In this document: positions 42,917 to 54,676 of the stretch, piece by piece
How the letters are laid out: every line of letters starts with the position of its first letter
Position numbering within the stretch: position 1 is the first letter of the stretch
DNA from: Leptasterias polaris
Taxonomy: Eukaryota; Echinodermata; Asteroidea; Forcipulatida; Asteriidae
Assembly: GCA_037783415.1 (NCBI GenBank)
Contig: JAZGTN010000037.1
Span: 5,008,501-5,072,500 of the forward strand
Direction: 5' to 3'
DNA length: 64,000 nucleotides
The notes under the pieces: generated by a model
The model's input: the letters and a program-made list of their open reading frames with translations, nothing else
The model's database searches: none
Told to the model about the DNA's origin: nothing
Position numbers and translations under genes: made by a program

Positions 42917-45640
42917 TACGAAAGCCCCATAGTGCCATCGAAAGTATAAGTTGCCCTTTTTCGGAAGTTTATGTTTGTTGGGTCTTGTTTTGTGCAAGTA
43001 TGTCTGGCGAGTCTTGTTTTGTGCTAGGATTATGTTTGGCAAGTCTTGTTTTGTGCAAGTATACGTTTAATTTGGCGAGTCTTGTTTTGTGCAAGTATAT
43101 GTTTGGCAAGTCTTGTTTTGTGCAAGTAGGCCCTATATGTTTGGCAAGTCTTGTTTTTTGCATGTTCGGCGATTTTTATTTTTTTTTGCAAATTTATGTT
43201 TGGTGAGTCTTGTTTTTTGCAAGTATTTGTTCGGCTATGAGCGGCCATCGAGGCACAAAAAAGACCCCAAAAAAAAATACAGAAACGAAGGCAAACAAAC
43301 AAACAAAACAAAAACATACATAAAATTAAATCACAAAAAACAAATGTGATATGCAAAAAACGAAAAATTATAAAAATTATGAAAAAACTAAAACTCTGTG
43401 CAAAGTCTGTATATGCCTATATGTAAAATAAATACAAGCCAAAAATAAAAGATTAAAATAATTCCTTTCCAAACATATACTTTCAAAAACAAGACTCACC
43501 AAACATACACTGTAAAAACGGCGCTTAGCGTTTAAACACACACACAACATGTTTACACGCAAACATGTTTAGAAATATGCTTGAAAGCTAAATGGGTATC
43601 TCCTTAACATGTCAAAAAGCTAAACGTGTTGAGATTTGTTATGCTTGTTTTAAGTGAAGTTTTGATTTTAAACACATACAAAACATGTTTACACGCAAAC
43701 ATGTTTAGAAATATGTTTGTAAGCTAAATGGGTATCTCCTTAACATGTCAAAAAGCTAAACGTGTTGAGATTTGTTGTGCTTGTTTTAAGTGAAGTTTTG
43801 AATTTAAACACAATCAAAACATGTTTACACGCAAACATGTTTAGAAATATGTTTGAAGCTAAATGGCTACCTCTTTAACATGTCAAAAAGCTAAACGGGT
43901 TGAGATTTGTTGTGCTTGTTTGAAATGCAGTTTTGAATTTAAACACATACAAAACATGTTTACACGCAAACACGTTCAGAAATATGTTTGAAGCTAAATG
44001 CTATCTCTTTAACATGTCAAAAGCTAAACGTGTTTTGAACTGGTTTGAACATTTGAATACACCAGAATGTGTTTACATCAATTGAATACGTTTGCTATTG
44101 GTATGAAAAAGCTAAGCAGCTAGTCATGATAGGCTTCCACGTAGGCATATAGGCCTTCCTTGGAGAGCGTTTTTGCTATATGGCATAAACACATAATTAA
44201 AAGGGTTTAAAATAATTCGCATTTTGGTAATACGTAACTTTACAAAGGTATCAAAAATGCTCCACACGTTTAGCCCCTCATGGCAAGTAAAATTGCTCAG
44301 GTAGCAAACGTACTAAAATGATGAACACACATTCTGGTGTATTTGAATGTTCAAACCAGTTCAAACCTGCATTGATCGCAACACGTTTAGCTTTTTGACA
44401 TGTTAAAGGGATACCAATTTAGCTTACAAACATATTTCTAAACATGTTTGCTTGTAAACATGTTTTGTATGTGTTTAAATTCATCAGTTTGTTTAGAATG
44501 AAATGGGCGGGGTTTCATTAAATATGCACAAATATAGACCTCGGTGTTTATTCAAAACCATTGTAGGTATAACAGCCTTTCCTGCGCAGTAGTTTACACT
44601 TTAATGTGTGTAATTCAATTGAAGCAAATTTTTGTTGTATCATATTGGCCAGCACTTCAAATATTCACACCATGGGTAGAAAGTAAAGCCCAAAATGTAT
44701 ATAATTGGAACGGATTCTGAGACTTCAAAATGACCGTTTTCAGTATGACTGAAATTATGGCATCATTGCTCCTCAAATCATCTCGATGAAAATCATCTCG
44801 ATGACCCGTTGAGATGATGATGATTTATCGATTCTCATGCCGAGCGTAGCTTGAGCGTTATGTTTCAGTAAGCAGGCAGGCGAATGTTGCAACATTTCTC
44901 TTTTCTTTTCTTCAGGTGTTTAAAAATTAAGCTTATTCTCTGAAACGTGTTGGATTCTAAACATGTTTAGCACTCACTATGAACCCTAAACACATTCAAT
45001 CTAAACGTATCACAGGCTAAATGTGTCACAGAAACGCAAAATCTAAACATGTTGAGGGCTAAACGTGTGAAAAAAGTGGGTACAAGCGAGGCGTTTAGAA
45101 ATGTGTTTAGATTCTAAACGCCGTTTTTACAGTGTATACTTGCAATAAGCAAGACTCGCCCAACATATATATGCCTACTTACAAAAACAAGACTCGCCAA
45201 AAGAACGTAAAAAACAAGGCTCGCAAAACATATATTTATTAAAAACAAGAAGCTAAACATATACTTGCAAAAAAATAAAAAAAATAAAAATAAAACTCGC
45301 CAAACTGACTTGCAAAAACAAGATTTGCAAAACATAAACTTGCAAAAACGTATAGACTTGCAAAACATATACTTGCAAAAAACAAGTTTTGCTTATATAG
45401 ACTTTTTATAAAAAAAGACTCGCAAAACATATACTTGCAAAAAACAAGACTCGCAAAACATACTTGCAAAAAACAAGATTCGCAAAACATATACTTGCAA
45501 GAAACAAGTTTTACTAAGTATAGACTTCCGAAAAACAAAACTCGCAAAGCACATACTTGCGAAAAACAAGACTCACTAAAAAATAAAACTACTTTCAAAA
45601 AAGCTATTTATACTTTCAATGGCACTAATGGGCTTTCGTA
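42917..45640. mobile_element. foldback element with AAACATATACTTGC arms, interrupted by a nested element
   Basis: Perfect 11-bp terminal inverted repeat TACGAAAGCCC at 42917 and (inverted) 45640, flanked by CAATAT (42911-42916, 45641-45646). Behind it both arms share AGTGCCAT.GAAAGTATA, then minisatellite arrays: left 42975-43230 (GAGTCTTGTTTTGTGCAAG), right 43455-43507 plus 45135-45600 (CTTGCAAAAAACAAGACTCG). No coding. The right array is split by 43508-45134. Confidence 0.82.
43508..45134. mobile_element. 1.6-kb TA-target foldback element nested in the previous one
   Basis: Perfect 16-bp terminal inverted repeat CACTGTAAAAACGGCG (imperfect to about 34 bp), flanked by TA (43506-43507, 45135-45136). 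Removing it plus one TA restores AAACATATACTTGC, the exact unit of the host array. Interior: four units of about 137 bp with ACATGTTTACACGCAAACAT (43545, 43684, 43819, 43954), an inverted part at 44380-44490, and a 38-bp near-perfect inverted pair (44036-44073, 44326-44366). Confidence 0.88.
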
Positions 45641-46205
45641 CAATATAGAGCAAACAAGTGTCCAACTCATGCTAAACTCAAACAGTAACCTAACTTGAAG
45701 TATACTTTGTTCAAACCCCAACCAAATAACCCATCAAAAGTATTAATACGGTATGTCTAGACATTTCTGTACATTGCCGAATTGACATAGTTTCCCGCAA
45801 CCGCAATAGGAAAATCCAACAGCAAAATATGTCCCCAGTCAATTATCTTAAGCTACAAAATATTGTGTGTGAAAACTAAACCACATAATCCTAATAGCAT
45901 CATACGATATGCCTATGAGGCCTGTTGAGACGGGGAATATTTCCACTCTTAACAATATTTCTAATTACTCCAGGAGTATAGGCATACTTCGTTCGCAATC
46001 TCATTTCTTCCTATGGGATAGAGGGCCCGTGGTTTGATGTAAATAACGAATTGTCATCGTGATAATGTCAGTGTTTTGTTTCGAGTACTACTTCTTTGGG
46101 CTGAGCGGGTTCGAAATACGAGGTCAATAAACCTACGATTAGTACTTTGCTTTCTGAGGACTTTATGTCACTTGACTTTTTCGTAATTTCTTACCTATTA
46201 AACAG

Positions 46206-46300
46206 TGGCGTAACCAGAATAGGTGCAGGGGCGAGAGTCCCCCTCCCCTCCTTCTCAGAACCCTTGCACCATAAAAAATAATAAATAAATAAATAAATAA
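46206..46300 (-). mobile_element. hAT-like terminus with CAGTGGCGTA
   Basis: CAGTGGCGTAACCAGAATAG at 46205 is the canonical 5-bp plus CGTA terminus of many hAT elements. Then come a C-rich segment and (AAAT)6 at 46276-46300. The partner end was not found. 45650-46200 and 46320-47260 have no recognised gene. Confidence 0.4.
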
Positions 46301-47269
46301 ATAACACATTTCTATTAGGCCCCTATTTCTTTCCCTCGAAACAACATACAATTACCTCGAAATATTATATATAGAGAGAACGAAATGGTTGCAGAAGCTA
46401 GTTGATATTTCATGGGAACAAACTATTGTTAGGAAACTAATATGATACTTTGAGGGAACGAAATTTCCCTTCCTTGTACTTTTTGTTTCTTTACCTGTCA
46501 CTAAAATTGGCTCCGTATAAACGTTAAATCTTCCGAATAGTTAAATTGAAAAAGGTTTGTTCAATTTCTCTTGCGTTCCAGTGATGCGTGTTGGCTTAAG
46601 AAACGTTTCATTGATTTTTATTGACAAAAACGGCCGGTCACAATCTTCCCACCTGCACGTCACCAATTTAAATGTCTTGTGAAAATGGTCAGTCCAGAAG
46701 ATGAGATCGAGGTGATAATATCCGATAGCTATGAGTAACGTGATACAACCAAAACAGGCGGAAGGCCCCCCCCCCCCCCCCCCCCCCATGGGGATGTTCC
46801 CCACCCCCTCGCGGCTGACTGCAAGTTGAGAATCAATAAAGCACAGCTGACCGGAACTGTAGACGTAGTAAACACTGCGAGGGAGTGCAGGGCCTGATTT
46901 CACAAAACCCTAGGTTCATCTTATACTTTATGTGGGGAAGATAGGGGAAATATTTGGGAGGAATTGTGCCTTTGCTAAAAACAAGCAAGCGATTTTGCAC
47001 ACAGTAAAGTATGGCATGAGAAAGATGTTTTGCTATAGGGCCAACGCAGATTAGAATTTTGAAAAAATAGGTAGATTAACAAGCAACTTTCAAAGTATTC
47101 AGAATGGCTGCCATTGCTTGTTATACTACACCTATATTTTTTCAAAGGACAAGTCTGCGATGGCCCGCATAGCCAAATATCTTTAAGATGACACCCTGAC
47201 TGTGTGCAAAATTGCATGCATCATCAAAGGCACAATCTCATCAGCATCTGCCTTACTGTTGGGGACACA

Positions 47270-47565
47270 ATAAAGTAAGGTTTGCGATAACACACCTACA
47301 TGAGTAGGATTTGACACTTTGCATGGAAAGGTTTGCAGTAACACCATAGACATGAGTAGGAGATGAAACTTTGCAAGGTGGAGATTATAGTAAGGTTTGC
47401 GGAAACACCATGTACATGAGTATAGGTTTTGAAACTTTGCATGGTGAAGAATAAAATATTAGATACAATCTAGTAAGGTTTGCAGTAACACCATAAAAAT
47501 ACACTGTATATGATTTGAAACTTTGCATGGTGGAGATACAATAAGGCTTGCAGTACCGCTATATT
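47270..47565. repeat. minisatellite, unit about 70 bp (TTTGCATGGTGGAGATACAA)
   Basis: Four to five units reading GGTTTGCAGTAACACCAT, ACATGAGTAGG, TTTGAAACTTTGCATGG. The array at 48890-49165 is the same unit inverted. Confidence 0.85.
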
Positions 47566-48889
47566 TTCAATCTTGACCATGCTTCAATCTCTTGAAGACC
47601 AACAGAGAACATCGTTTGAAACGTCGAGACTTATCTCACAACTGCGTCTATATACTCGGACCACAACTTCATCCAAAAGGAAATTTGTACACGTTTGGTC
47701 ACCCATAAACTCATTTGTAACAAACGGATCTCCACAATCAGACCAGATTTCTTTATCAACGTAGGTTTTTTTTTTTTTTTATTTAGTTATGGAATGTAAT
47801 AGATTAAAAGCGACCTTCTGCAGAAAGATCAATTTTTGACTCCACAAAATGGCGGACCGTGTTAGTTCGCAAAGTGTAAAGGTTTCTCTTGCGTTTTAAT
47901 ACTGTAATGTTTTGTCCTCAATAGCTGATACATTTTCATAGGCCTACGAAAGATGGTTAAGTTGCTCTTTGGCCTTTAATGGGTCGAGGTCGATACATTT
48001 GAAGTTTTTATATAGTGGAGTAGGCACTGTTATTAATACAAGCAGGTCACGAAATAGAAAACGAACTAACTCAATTTAAAACCTTTTGTACAAGTTAGGC
48101 TATACATTGAAAAGTAGATTAGTTTTGGACGTAGCTTCCGAGCCTATACTGTTTAGATAAAAGCCATTTGTCAAGAAAATGTCCCGGGTAAATTTTGCTT
48201 GTGAAAAGGCAAAGAGAAACCTGCAGCCTTTCCGATCGGTCTTTTTATGCAGGAACTCACTGGTTACTATTATCTGACTAAACACAATCATGCATTCAGA
48301 AAGTGGGTTTTCTAAAATAGATTTTCTTGACTTGATGTTGAAATGGGTTTGTGGTTTTTTGCCGATCATAGATTTCCAAGTGTAAAGTCTAAAATTTTAC
48401 GCATAAGAAACCCTGTACTGCCAAAATCAAACCCAGACAAGATATTTATATCAACTTGTAAGGAAAAATATTTATCACCGCACGCGTACAAAGCCAAATG
48501 TATATTTTAGATAATCAAATTAGATTCACACGTTTTTCAGTGTGGCTTTTCATTAAACGAACTTAGCCGGCCAGTCGGGGATTTTCGGGCAGAAAGCTTA
48601 GTTTTAAAACTAAATGAAAGCACATTCATACATCACTGGCAATTTAAATCGACTTGTCAGTATATTTTTTGTCAGAAAAGAATGTTAAAAGGGCTGTTGA
48701 TCACAGTGTTCTATTGCTTTGCTGTGATGATTCGTGTTCATTAGGAGACAGCCAACTGTTTGCGTGTGAAAGTAATGCAGTTAAAACACCTGGTGTCAGA
48801 TGTTAACATTCTGCGTCTTCCTGCCTAAGATAGTTTGTTTGGCATCGTGTGACCTTTTTTCACTTCCCGGTATCTTATTGAATATTGTA

Positions 48890-49165
48890 TACTACATGGT
48901 GTTACTACAAACCTACTAGATTGTATCTCCACCATGCAAAGTTTCAAATCCTACTCATGTACATGGTGTTACTGCAAACCTCACTAGATTGTATCTCCAC
49001 CATGCAAAGTTTCAAATCCTACTCATGTACTAGCTGTTACATACAAACCTTACGAGATTGTATCTCAATTAACCTTGCAACGTTTCAAATCCTACTCATG
49101 TATGGTGTTACTAAAAACCTGACGAGATTGCATCTAAACCATGCAAAGTTTCAAACTGGGGGTGC
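48890..49165. repeat. inverted partner array of 47270-47565
   Basis: Four units reading ACATGGTGTTACTACAAACC, GATTGTATCTCCACCATGC, AAAGTTTCAAATCCTACTC. The 1.3-kb interval between the arrays (47566-48889) has no recognised ORF. The pair is probably another foldback, but its terminal repeats are not clear. Confidence 0.85.
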
Positions 49166-49234
49166 ATGTGTACATGTTTATGGTAATTGTTTACAACTAA
49201 TTTTTTGCAAGTCACCAGATATTGAGGTCAATTC

Positions 49235-49810
49235 ATGGCCCTAGAGTCCTTCAGGCCAGGCAAGAAATGGAGGCAGCATATGTCAACTTCGTTGCTGAGG
49301 GAAAACAAGAAGAAGACGGATATATTGGCAAGAAAGAATAGCTCAACAAGGTCTATGATGGCTGTGATGGCTGAAGATCTAACCAAGAAAATCAAGAACA
49401 CCGGAGGCAGCCTTGTTAACAGCCAAAGCTCCAAAGGCTGGGCCCTCGTCAAAGAAGTTACTGCTGGGAAGGGTTCCTCCTTTCAACCAAACCAGATCGC
49501 TGGAGAAACTTGTGGAAGATCTCCTCGGTAGCCCCCATGTAGTGGAGAAAGAGGATGAGGAAACACAACCTGTCTTCCAGGACTTGCTGATCAACGATGG
49601 ACCATTCACCATCAAAGAGTACCAATCTGCAAAAAGCTCACTCAAACCGGGTAAAAGTTGCGGGGAAGATGGGATAGTGCCTGAGGTGCTGAAATGGGTG
49701 CCCATAGACGACCTGGTGCTAACATCTACAACAAGGCCTTCATAGACCGAGAGTTACCAAGGCATTGGCCAGTGCTCAACATAATTCTTATCCCTAAAGA
49801 TTTTCCTTTG
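49235..49810 (+). pseudogene. RTE-like LINE fragment, frameshifted
   Basis: Three frames continue one another. 49235-49480: SSKGWALVKEVTAGK, the linker before RT. 49413-49740: INDGPFTIKEYQSAKSSLKP then GKSCGEDGIVPEVLKW, the fingers entry of the RT domain. 49721-49797: NIYNKAFIDRELPRHWPVLN then IILIPK, ending just before the usual NYRGI box. There are two frameshifts and no catalytic palm. The GKSCGEDGI..EVLK text is typical of RTE-like non-LTR elements. 49815-51030 shows nothing further. Confidence 0.82.
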
Positions 49811-51847
49811 AAATACAGCCACTTCCAAAGCCATAATAATCAAGTGTGGTACGACTGATACAAAATAACTTCCGGAATACACTTACCATGCAGACGAGGT
49901 TAAGTGGTACACCAGTACGGAGTGCTGCTCAAAGAAGGCCTTCTTGAATGTTGAAATCACCATCAAAACCAACAAGTAGTGACAATTTCTTCAATTCGCT
50001 GACGATATAAAACTTTCTGTCAGTTTTTTAAACAATTATTTTTTCTTGTGCTCCGTGAGGTATGAAGAAAACTTCACAACAAGCAGGTTTCAGTCTCCTC
50101 ATCGAAGCACGGTTTATAGGGCTAAGTTTCCCGGGATTGGCGAGAGCGCTCACCGTCAAACAGTCACTGTTTCCAGTTTGTTAATGAGCCAATTTCGCTT
50201 TGACGTTCTGGTTGATTCGCCGGTTCAAGTCGGTTGATCACTACGTTAATTCTCACTCGTGGAGTCTGTGAAGTTGTGGGCATCTGTGGTAATTCACCAG
50301 CACTTTTGACTAATTCATTCAATGTACATGTAGCATTCAGGTATATACTATAAGATGAAACAGTTATCCGTGCTCAGTCAGTGGTTGTATATAAGTGAAT
50401 GTGTACAGCAAACAGTATTGAGATGATGGCGCTCTTTTACGTCAATCAAGTTGGCATGACAGATTCAGGATTCGCACGGTGCGTTTCAGGAGGCCTGGGC
50501 AAGTCGTTGACGCCAAATGCCTGAAACCTGCAAAAATGCATGCATGCACACACTTAGCATTGAAGCTAAAATGAACAGAAACCTACAGTGAAATGCAATT
50601 TTAGTAAAGTTGCAAGCGCTTTATACAAAAAACACTCGCTGACGCAAAATGACCTGATTATAAACACGAGGTACGAAGGTCCAGAACACTGGAAAAACAC
50701 ACATAAACCTTCTATCTAAAATGTCAAAACCGAAAGTTCAACCGGGATTTAATATTGAATGTGTGTCTGTATTTCCTTCCCCCGGAAGAAGCAGGGCTTA
50801 AAGGTGAAAATGGTAAACTCGGCCCAATCAAAGGTCATAGAGCGTGCTGAGTAATGAATTATATAATAGCACTGAATTATGATGAAAAGATTTTGAAGCC
50901 GGGTTTGCTTCATTGCACAAAAATGCTAACACTAATCAGTTGTTTTATTGAACGTCCAAGTAGATCGTTGTCATTTGGAGAGAAAAACAATAATCACCAA
51001 AATGTTCAAATTTTTTATCTGGCTTACACTACGAGGGCGTTTTGTACTGCTGTGTGGTGTGGTGTAACGTGCATTAGTAAAAAAAGGATGGGACGAAAAA
51101 TGCACGGCGAATAGTATCATAACGCACGGCGAATAGTATCATAACGCACGGCGAATAGTACCAAAATGCACGGCGAATAGTACCAAAATGCACGGTTTAT
51201 GACGTAGGTCATGGTTTCAATAATGAATGCGGCCTGGCCAACAATCCTCCAATCAAATGACGAGGATCTACTTGCTGGGTGTTATTTAATGAACGATAAC
51301 ACCTTTATTTTATATACAAGAGATTGACGGCTAAGTCATGAATTTTCAGGCAGTAGTATAGGCTACACATAGACAGGAAAATAAAATCTGGTATAGTGCA
51401 CACATTTCATCGATCAATTACGTTGCAATTTTGTATAAGCACGTACCTCTCTATAATTGCAATGCTTGCTAGAAATAAGAGAGCAACTTACATACATTCT
51501 ACGCTACTCGGACGGATGTTTCCTTTCCAGGAAATGCCATGGCTTGACAGGACAGGGTCACTCTTTTTGGTATCGTTTCTGTGTCGCCATCATTCAGGCC
51601 TACTATGCTTTAAGCAAGTTGTCATTCTGTGTCGTTGTCGTCGTCGTCCTCGTTGTAGTTGTAGTTGTTGTTGTTTTGTTTTGTCTTGTTGTTTTGTTGT
51701 TGTATGGGGTTTTGTTTTGTTTTTTGTTTCCTTTTTTTTTTGGGGGGGGACACCATTAAGTTCTGGATGAGATAAGAAAAACATTCTTGAAGGCGAAAAC
51801 AAAATGGTTGACGATGGATGTTGATGCTTATAATCTACGTTGCCAGG

Positions 51848-51890
51848 GGTCTAGTAAATACACTGAAGCACTGTTTATTTACTAGAGGTA
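51848..51890. repeat. hairpin TCTAGTAAATA
   Basis: TCTAGTAAATA and TATTTACTAGA separated by 14-16 nt, perfect. Confidence 0.8.
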
Positions 51891-51916
51891 GCAGGGTAGG
51901 CTGAAGTCAAACTAAT

Positions 51917-52145
51917 AGATAGGTTGCAGTATGACGTAAGTCGGCCATCTTTACGGGCAATTTGGAACACACAGTCATGCGTTACGCATGAGAACGGCGT
52001 GCAGCACGCGCACATTTCACCAAACTCATTGCATGATTGGTTAGTGAATGACGCGGCTGCGTTAATAATTTGAGCGCTCGACGCGCCTGCAAGCCAAAAT
52101 GCGATTTGCCCGTAAAGATGGCGTCTACTGGGAACTATCTATACG
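51917..52145. mobile_element. MITE with GGCCATCTTTACGGGCAA arms
   Basis: The left arm, AGATAGGTTGCAGTATGACG through CCATCTTTACGGGCAA, is inverted at 52095-52145 (TTGCCCGTAAAGATGGCG to CTATCTAT). The AAGATGGCG at 52116 belongs to this arm and is not a promoter. Confidence 0.7.
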
Positions 52146-52384
52146 GTCATGCCGAATACACAACGACACATTACTTTTAAGGTTGCAAATGAGATATATT
52201 TCTTGTGAGCAACTTCAGAACTCGCAAGTGAATCAAGAAAACTCCCAGTCAGCTAAAATCCGAGTAAATCACTGATTTTAAAGTTTCCAGTTTACTAATC
52301 GGCCTCCAGAGAAATATTTATGACTGAAAAACTGTCACGATATTAAAGAAAACATAATTCGCGGTATTTTGTACGGCGTAAGGA

Positions 52385-52560
52385 CTAGTGTGGACCAAAT
52401 TTACGTGATTCAAAACAAGCAAATTTCTCCGTTAAGCAAAAAATGAGTGGGGCACCAGTCACAGTAATGTAAACTTCATGGAATTTTGGCTGGTTACCTG
52501 TTTCTGCTAGAAGCAAGATTTGTCTGTGCTTTGCAAGTTTTTTTGTACTTACAGGTTTAC
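52385..52560. mobile_element. GGGCCCAATTTC MITE family, degraded
   Basis: CCGTTAAGCAAAAAATGAGT, GGGGCACCAGTCACAGTAAT and GGCTGGTTACCTGTTTCTGC match 61458-61620. Confidence 0.6.
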
Positions 52561-54301
52561 GAAAGTTGGTCGAGGTTCAGAAACGGTTGCCATGTATATA
52601 ATTGGTCGAAAGAGCCTGCGCCTGTGATGCATTGTTTATGGACGCTGTGTGCAATATGAGCCTAAACCTAGTAATGGCGACACGTGGTTGTCACTTAGAA
52701 TCGTCAGAGGTAATAAATAAACAGTTAACACAAATTAATTTTGATGGATTTCCATTTGACAATGAGAGAAAGCAACGAGTGACACTTTTCATGCTGGAAT
52801 GAAATATGTAACATGGTATTCGTACACGATGACCCAGCGGGGGACCAGACTAAAAGGTTCATCCGAACGGAGTGCTTTCATTTATCAAGAATGACAGTTT
52901 GTGTATGGACGTTAAGAGCTCTAGGTTGCACAAAAAAGACTCTGTCAGTGTCATTGCTATGAAAAACCATGATCGCTCTGTACCCCCTCACAACATCCCA
53001 ATATGCAAAGTGACACATTTATGAGTTATGGTTCATGGTGCTTGACATGTTGAATTTCTTCCCGAGGGTTCTATCTGACGTACCGTAATGACACCTTTTT
53101 GTTCTGTTATACACAACACTGTGGCAAGAATCATCTCAGTCTGTTGCTGAGCTAGACTGATGCCGGCCATGTGGACGAATCCTCCGTGAGTTGTTATCAC
53201 CCAAGCAAATCGAGTGGGCGATGGGTGCGCAGATATCGACAATGTTGTATTCCGAGTCGAAATGATTCAAAACACCTTTCACTTTGATTCACCCTTTGAA
53301 CACAAAATTTAGTTTTGCGCATGTCTGTAATTTACATATTCATTTTGCAAGATATTTAAAACGGGCTCAAGTTTGCAATCATTTTAAGAACAGCGAGAGG
53401 CTTGATTGTTATTGCTCAACGAGGCACTGTCATCTGCAGTCATCCAACCACACAAGTCGTCATCTTAACCCCCCCCCCCCCCCCCCAAACCCTAGGGTAT
53501 AAAAGCTCATCACAGGATGCGGAATTGTCTTGTCAGCTGTCCTCTGGCTATCTTCAAACAAAAACAATCATTGTGTGAGTTTTCTTAAAATCTTATCTTT
53601 AGCCAGTGCGGGATGTGAACAATAATATTGATAATATTTTGAGGGGGCGTAGGGGAATAGCTGTCGGAAGGAACTTGCGTTAAAAAAAAACACAATTCGG
53701 GGCGATTTTAGTTTGCCGTAGGGAAGTGTTAAAAAAACATCAGCAACAACAAGTACGATACTGACTCGATGTAGACCCTTTGAACCAAAAAATAATGATA
53801 GTTTTGTGACTACAAATTAATAGTCTACTTTAATTGCTGAAAACTGTAAATAATCAAAAAAGTTATCACAATAAACTTAGATCATCCATTTTTGTCCCCT
53901 TGCGTTCGAGGTATAAGTGGTTCGTCAACATTTCTTTCAATCGAGAAACCTCACGCAAACACCAAGGCAATATTTGCAATTTACGGCAGAAAAAAACCCC
54001 AAAGCATCCCAATTCACTGTTTTAACGACCAAGGACGATCAAAAGCGTTTTGAGAGTTAAATACAAAGTCCTTGTGTATCTGATAACCATTCTTCGATCT
54101 CGTCCGATCCAGATACGGGTCCGCAGGTAAAATCGGCCCCATGGGAATCGCCTTTCAATTTGTCTAAGGCTGATTGCCGTTGAATATTACCGCTACTTGT
54201 TCGGCATCAAGGATTTCATCAGTTCAGTGACATCCATTTTTGTTCTATTATCCCTAGTAGTACAAAAATTCACATTATAAACGTTTGGTTATGGACCTTA
54301 A

Positions 54302-54676
54302 CAGCAGGGTATACTTTTGGTAATTACTCCACAAGTTAATTATCATAACAACTTATATATACTTGGTAAGGAGTACTGAATAGATTGTGTTGTTACAAAA
54401 CATGTGAGAAACGACTTTTGAAGTAGCGTAGTTTTAGAGAAAGACAAATTTTTCAACCCAAAATTTGAATCTGAGAAAGGCTTTCTTTCTGAAGCATCTG
54501 GAAGCGCAAAATTCTAAGCAACAAGGGTGGTTTTTCTTTTATTATTTTCTTGAAACTTCGATGACCAATTCAGCCCAAATTTTCACAGCATTGTGATTTT
54601 ATGCATAGCCTATGTTGGGATTCACCAAGTGAGGATATTGGTCTTTGACAAGTATCAAAAGTGTATCCATATGCCT
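54302..54676. mobile_element. TTAA-target MITE, diverged copy
   Basis: TTAA at 54298-54301 and 54677-54680. Interior TTTGGTAATTACTCCA, GTGAGAAACGAC and CCCAAATTTTCACAG match 27252-27614. Confidence 0.75.

Noticed and set aside
42969..43356. Frames with repeated CKTRLAKH or SLVLCKY
   Set aside because: Translation of the foldback minisatellite; periodic on both strands.
52116..52190. AAGATGGCG followed by a short frame MASTGNYLYGH
   Set aside because: The ATG lies in the right arm of a MITE (51917-52145), and the mirrored arm has the same text; not a promoter or YY1-type start.
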